Positions 7,537 through 8,343 of a DNA stretch of 8,343 bases are shown here, piece by piece (within the stretch, counting starts at the first letter, position 1; the number at the start of each line of letters is the position of its first letter). The notes under the pieces were generated by a model. The model was not told the DNA's origin. It did not search any database and saw nothing but the letters and a program-made list of their open reading frames with translations. Position numbers and translations under genes: made by a program. Where the stretch lies: NCBI GenBank assembly GCA_902482195.1, contig CABSZQ010000039.1, forward strand, positions 1 through 8,343. Direction: 5' to 3'. Origin of the DNA: an uncultured Haemophilus sp. (GTDB lineage: Bacteria > Pseudomonadota > Gammaproteobacteria > Enterobacterales > Pasteurellaceae).

Positions 7537-7584
7537 AGTAGTGTGTATGTCATAACACAAGTTTACTATCTAAAACCTTAAAAC
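7492..7584 (-). ncRNA. Candidate small RNA (about 93 nt) or attenuating leader upstream of nif3
   Basis: A self-contained transcription unit is visible on the - strand: a promoter (7591-7618), a predicted start near 7584, a small imperfect hairpin (about 7541-7558, TGTG...CACA), and a strong terminal hairpin with a T9 tract ending near 7492. No convincing open reading frame lies inside. The terminal loop is a pyrimidine stretch, TTCCCCCCACTCCTTT, whose CTCCTTT could pair with Shine-Dalgarno sequences (AAAGGAG), a feature seen in some trans-acting regulatory RNAs. I do not recognise it as a named RNA family. It could instead be the 5' leader of nif3, with the hairpin acting as an attenuator. 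The prediction rests on signals alone, without expression data. Confidence 0.45.
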
Positions 7585-7590
7585 GAGTTC

Positions 7591-7618
7591 ATTATATATT
7601 TTATTATATAAAGATCAA
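7591..7618 (-). promoter_or_regulatory. Sigma-70-type promoter ahead of the candidate sRNA/leader
   Basis: On the - strand, TTGATC (7618-7613), a 16-bp spacer and a perfect TATAAT (7596-7591) lie just after the lpxL terminator. The surrounding sequence is very AT-rich, so a chance match is possible, but it is placed correctly for the downstream hairpin unit. Confidence 0.5.
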
Positions 7619-7621
7619 GAA

Positions 7622-7648
7622 AAAAATAAGGAAATTTTCCTTATTTTT
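7622..7648 (-). terminator. Terminator of lpxL
   Basis: A near-perfect palindrome: AAAAATAAGGAAA (7622-7634) pairs with TTTCCTTATTTTT (7636-7648). The effective loop is about 5 nt. On the - strand it ends in TTATTTTTT. It lies about 48 bp past the lpxL stop, and its symmetry could let it act in both directions. Confidence 0.65.
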
Positions 7649-7688
7649 CGATATGTCGTTTTTGTATTCGAAAATAGATGAAAAATCA

Positions 7689-7697
7689 ACCGCACTT
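7689..7697 (-). repeat. DNA uptake signal sequence overlapping the lpxL stop codon
   Basis: An exact AAGTGCGGT on the - strand, whose first two A residues are the last two bases of the lpxL TAA stop. It is followed on that strand by TGATTTTTCATCTATTTT, a good match to the AT-rich part of the extended uptake consensus. Confidence 0.9.
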
Positions 7698-8343
7698 ATG
7701 AATACAAACTTGGTTCATCTTCAGTTGGACGCGTTTTAAATCGGCGGTGTAACCACATGTATTGTTCCACGCCTTTTAAGATTTCTTTTTCCACAACTTT
7801 ATTCATTCTTGCAGCGATTGCTGTTTCATCTGAAAGATCGGAAAAATCCACTGGTGGAGAAATACTGACCGTATAGCCTGAGCCGTCTTTATTACGCAAT
7901 GGAGCAAAAGGGACAACTTTACAATTTGGTGCAGATTTAAGCAGATAATAACTGCCTGTCGTAGTTGCGGCTTCTTTTACTGCAAAGAAAGGCACAAATA
8001 CCGCATTTTTTCGGCCGTAATCTGATCGGGCGCATACCAAATGGTTTCACCTTTACGTAAAGCTTTGAGCATGCCACGCAGATCTTTTCGATTCAGCATG
8101 TCTTTGTTTGAACGCAAACGACCTTTAATTTGTAACCAATCCAGTACAGGATTGTCATTGGGACGATAAACGCCTACGCCAGGATGATGTAAGCCCACAA
8201 TACGCGCGCCTAATTCAAGGGTAAGGAAATGGACACCCACAAAGATAATGCCGTCTTGGGCGTTTTCTTTTAAATAATTTAACCCTTCAATTTTTGACCA
8301 TTTTTTGATGCGAGCATCAGACCAAAACCATGCTATGCCGGTT
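7696..8343 (-). pseudogene. lpxL: Lipid A lauroyl acyltransferase LpxL (HtrB), 5' partial and frameshifted
   Basis: An inner-membrane enzyme adding a secondary acyl chain to Kdo2-lipid IVA in lipid A synthesis. About 215 of roughly 310 residues are visible; the N-terminal third, including the membrane anchor, lies beyond the right edge. From 8342 the frame reads [14 protein letters not shown], then VHFLTLELG with the catalytic H-x4-[34 protein letters not shown] and ETIWYAPDQ. At about 8021-8022 the frame breaks. The family's APD-x-DYG motif continues only in the -1 frame as [15 protein letters not shown], running to EQYMWLHRRFKTRP and the stop at 7696-7698. One missing base explains it, most simply CAGGAT reduced to CAGAT. 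Unrepaired translation would add 14 unrelated residues and stop at 7977. The closest match is LpxL/HtrB rather than LpxM. Everything else is well conserved, so the lesion is either very recent or an error in the sequence. Confidence 0.88.

Noticed and set aside
7541..7558. A CRP-like site (TGTG...CACA) in the lpxL-nif3 gap.
   Set aside because: The half-sites are 10 bases apart instead of the 8 expected between TGTG and CACA. It lies inside the predicted transcript and is better read as a small hairpin.
7605..7618. An FNR-like box (TTGAT-N4-ATATA) at the candidate sRNA promoter.
   Set aside because: The second half-site matches only 3 of 5 bases and the centre is near -27 rather than about -41, so it is more simply the -35 region.
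7999..8022. Programmed -1 frameshifting at the A6 run just after the lpxL frame break, as an alternative to a mutation.
   Set aside because: The preceding codon is GAA, so the run does not form a proper slippery heptamer, and shifting there would replace the conserved DYGR residues with ITAE. A lost base before GAT restores the motif exactly.
1..8343. Phase-variation tetranucleotide repeats, CRISPR arrays, insertion-sequence ends, tRNA or rRNA genes.
   Set aside because: Scanning by eye found no tandem tetranucleotide tract, no regularly spaced direct repeats, no transposase-like protein and no tRNA cloverleaf.

Overview
This AT-rich window most likely comes from a member of the Pasteurellaceae, close to Haemophilus, Aggregatibacter or Pasteurella. 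It carries four exact copies of the 9-base Haemophilus-type DNA uptake signal (AAGTGCGGT or its complement, at 5166-5174, 5480-5488, 6944-6952 and 7689-7697). The proteins RNase II, FabI, Nif3/YbgI and LpxL read as gamma-proteobacterial orthologues. Species is not resolvable from the window alone.

Positions 2-3566 (+ strand) hold a tightly packed operon fragment for alpha-glucan and maltose metabolism. It contains the C-terminal part of an alpha-glucan phosphorylase (glgP-type), a 263-residue endonuclease/exonuclease/phosphatase-fold protein, and a glucose/maltose-family PTS permease (EIICB). Gaps are 9 and 10 bp, with Shine-Dalgarno sequences overlapping the previous stop codon. The phosphatase-fold gene sits directly beside the maltose-type PTS permease. 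This suggests a MapP-like maltose-6'-phosphate phosphatase that would turn PTS-imported maltose-6'-P back into maltose, linking sugar import to glycogen turnover. That is an inference, not something the sequence proves. Promoter and earlier operon genes lie off the left edge.

Positions 3567-3770 separate convergent transcription units and hold two hairpins, one for each side. Then, all on the - strand, come rnb (RNase II, 3771-5750), fabI (enoyl-ACP reductase, 5817-6605, with its own promoter and terminator) and a Nif3/YbgI-family metal protein (6691-7446/7449).

The gap 7450-7695 holds more than spacing: the lpxL terminator, a consensus-like promoter, and a second strong hairpin with a T9 tract just before nif3. 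Together they outline either a small RNA gene of about 93 nt with a C-rich loop, or a transcription-attenuating leader for nif3.

At the right edge is lpxL/htrB (lipid A secondary acyltransferase, - strand), cut at its 5' end by the window and broken by a single-base deletion near 8021-8022 inside the conserved APD-x-DYG motif. It is either a recent pseudogene or a sequencing error. No mobile element, tRNA, rRNA or CRISPR array was seen.
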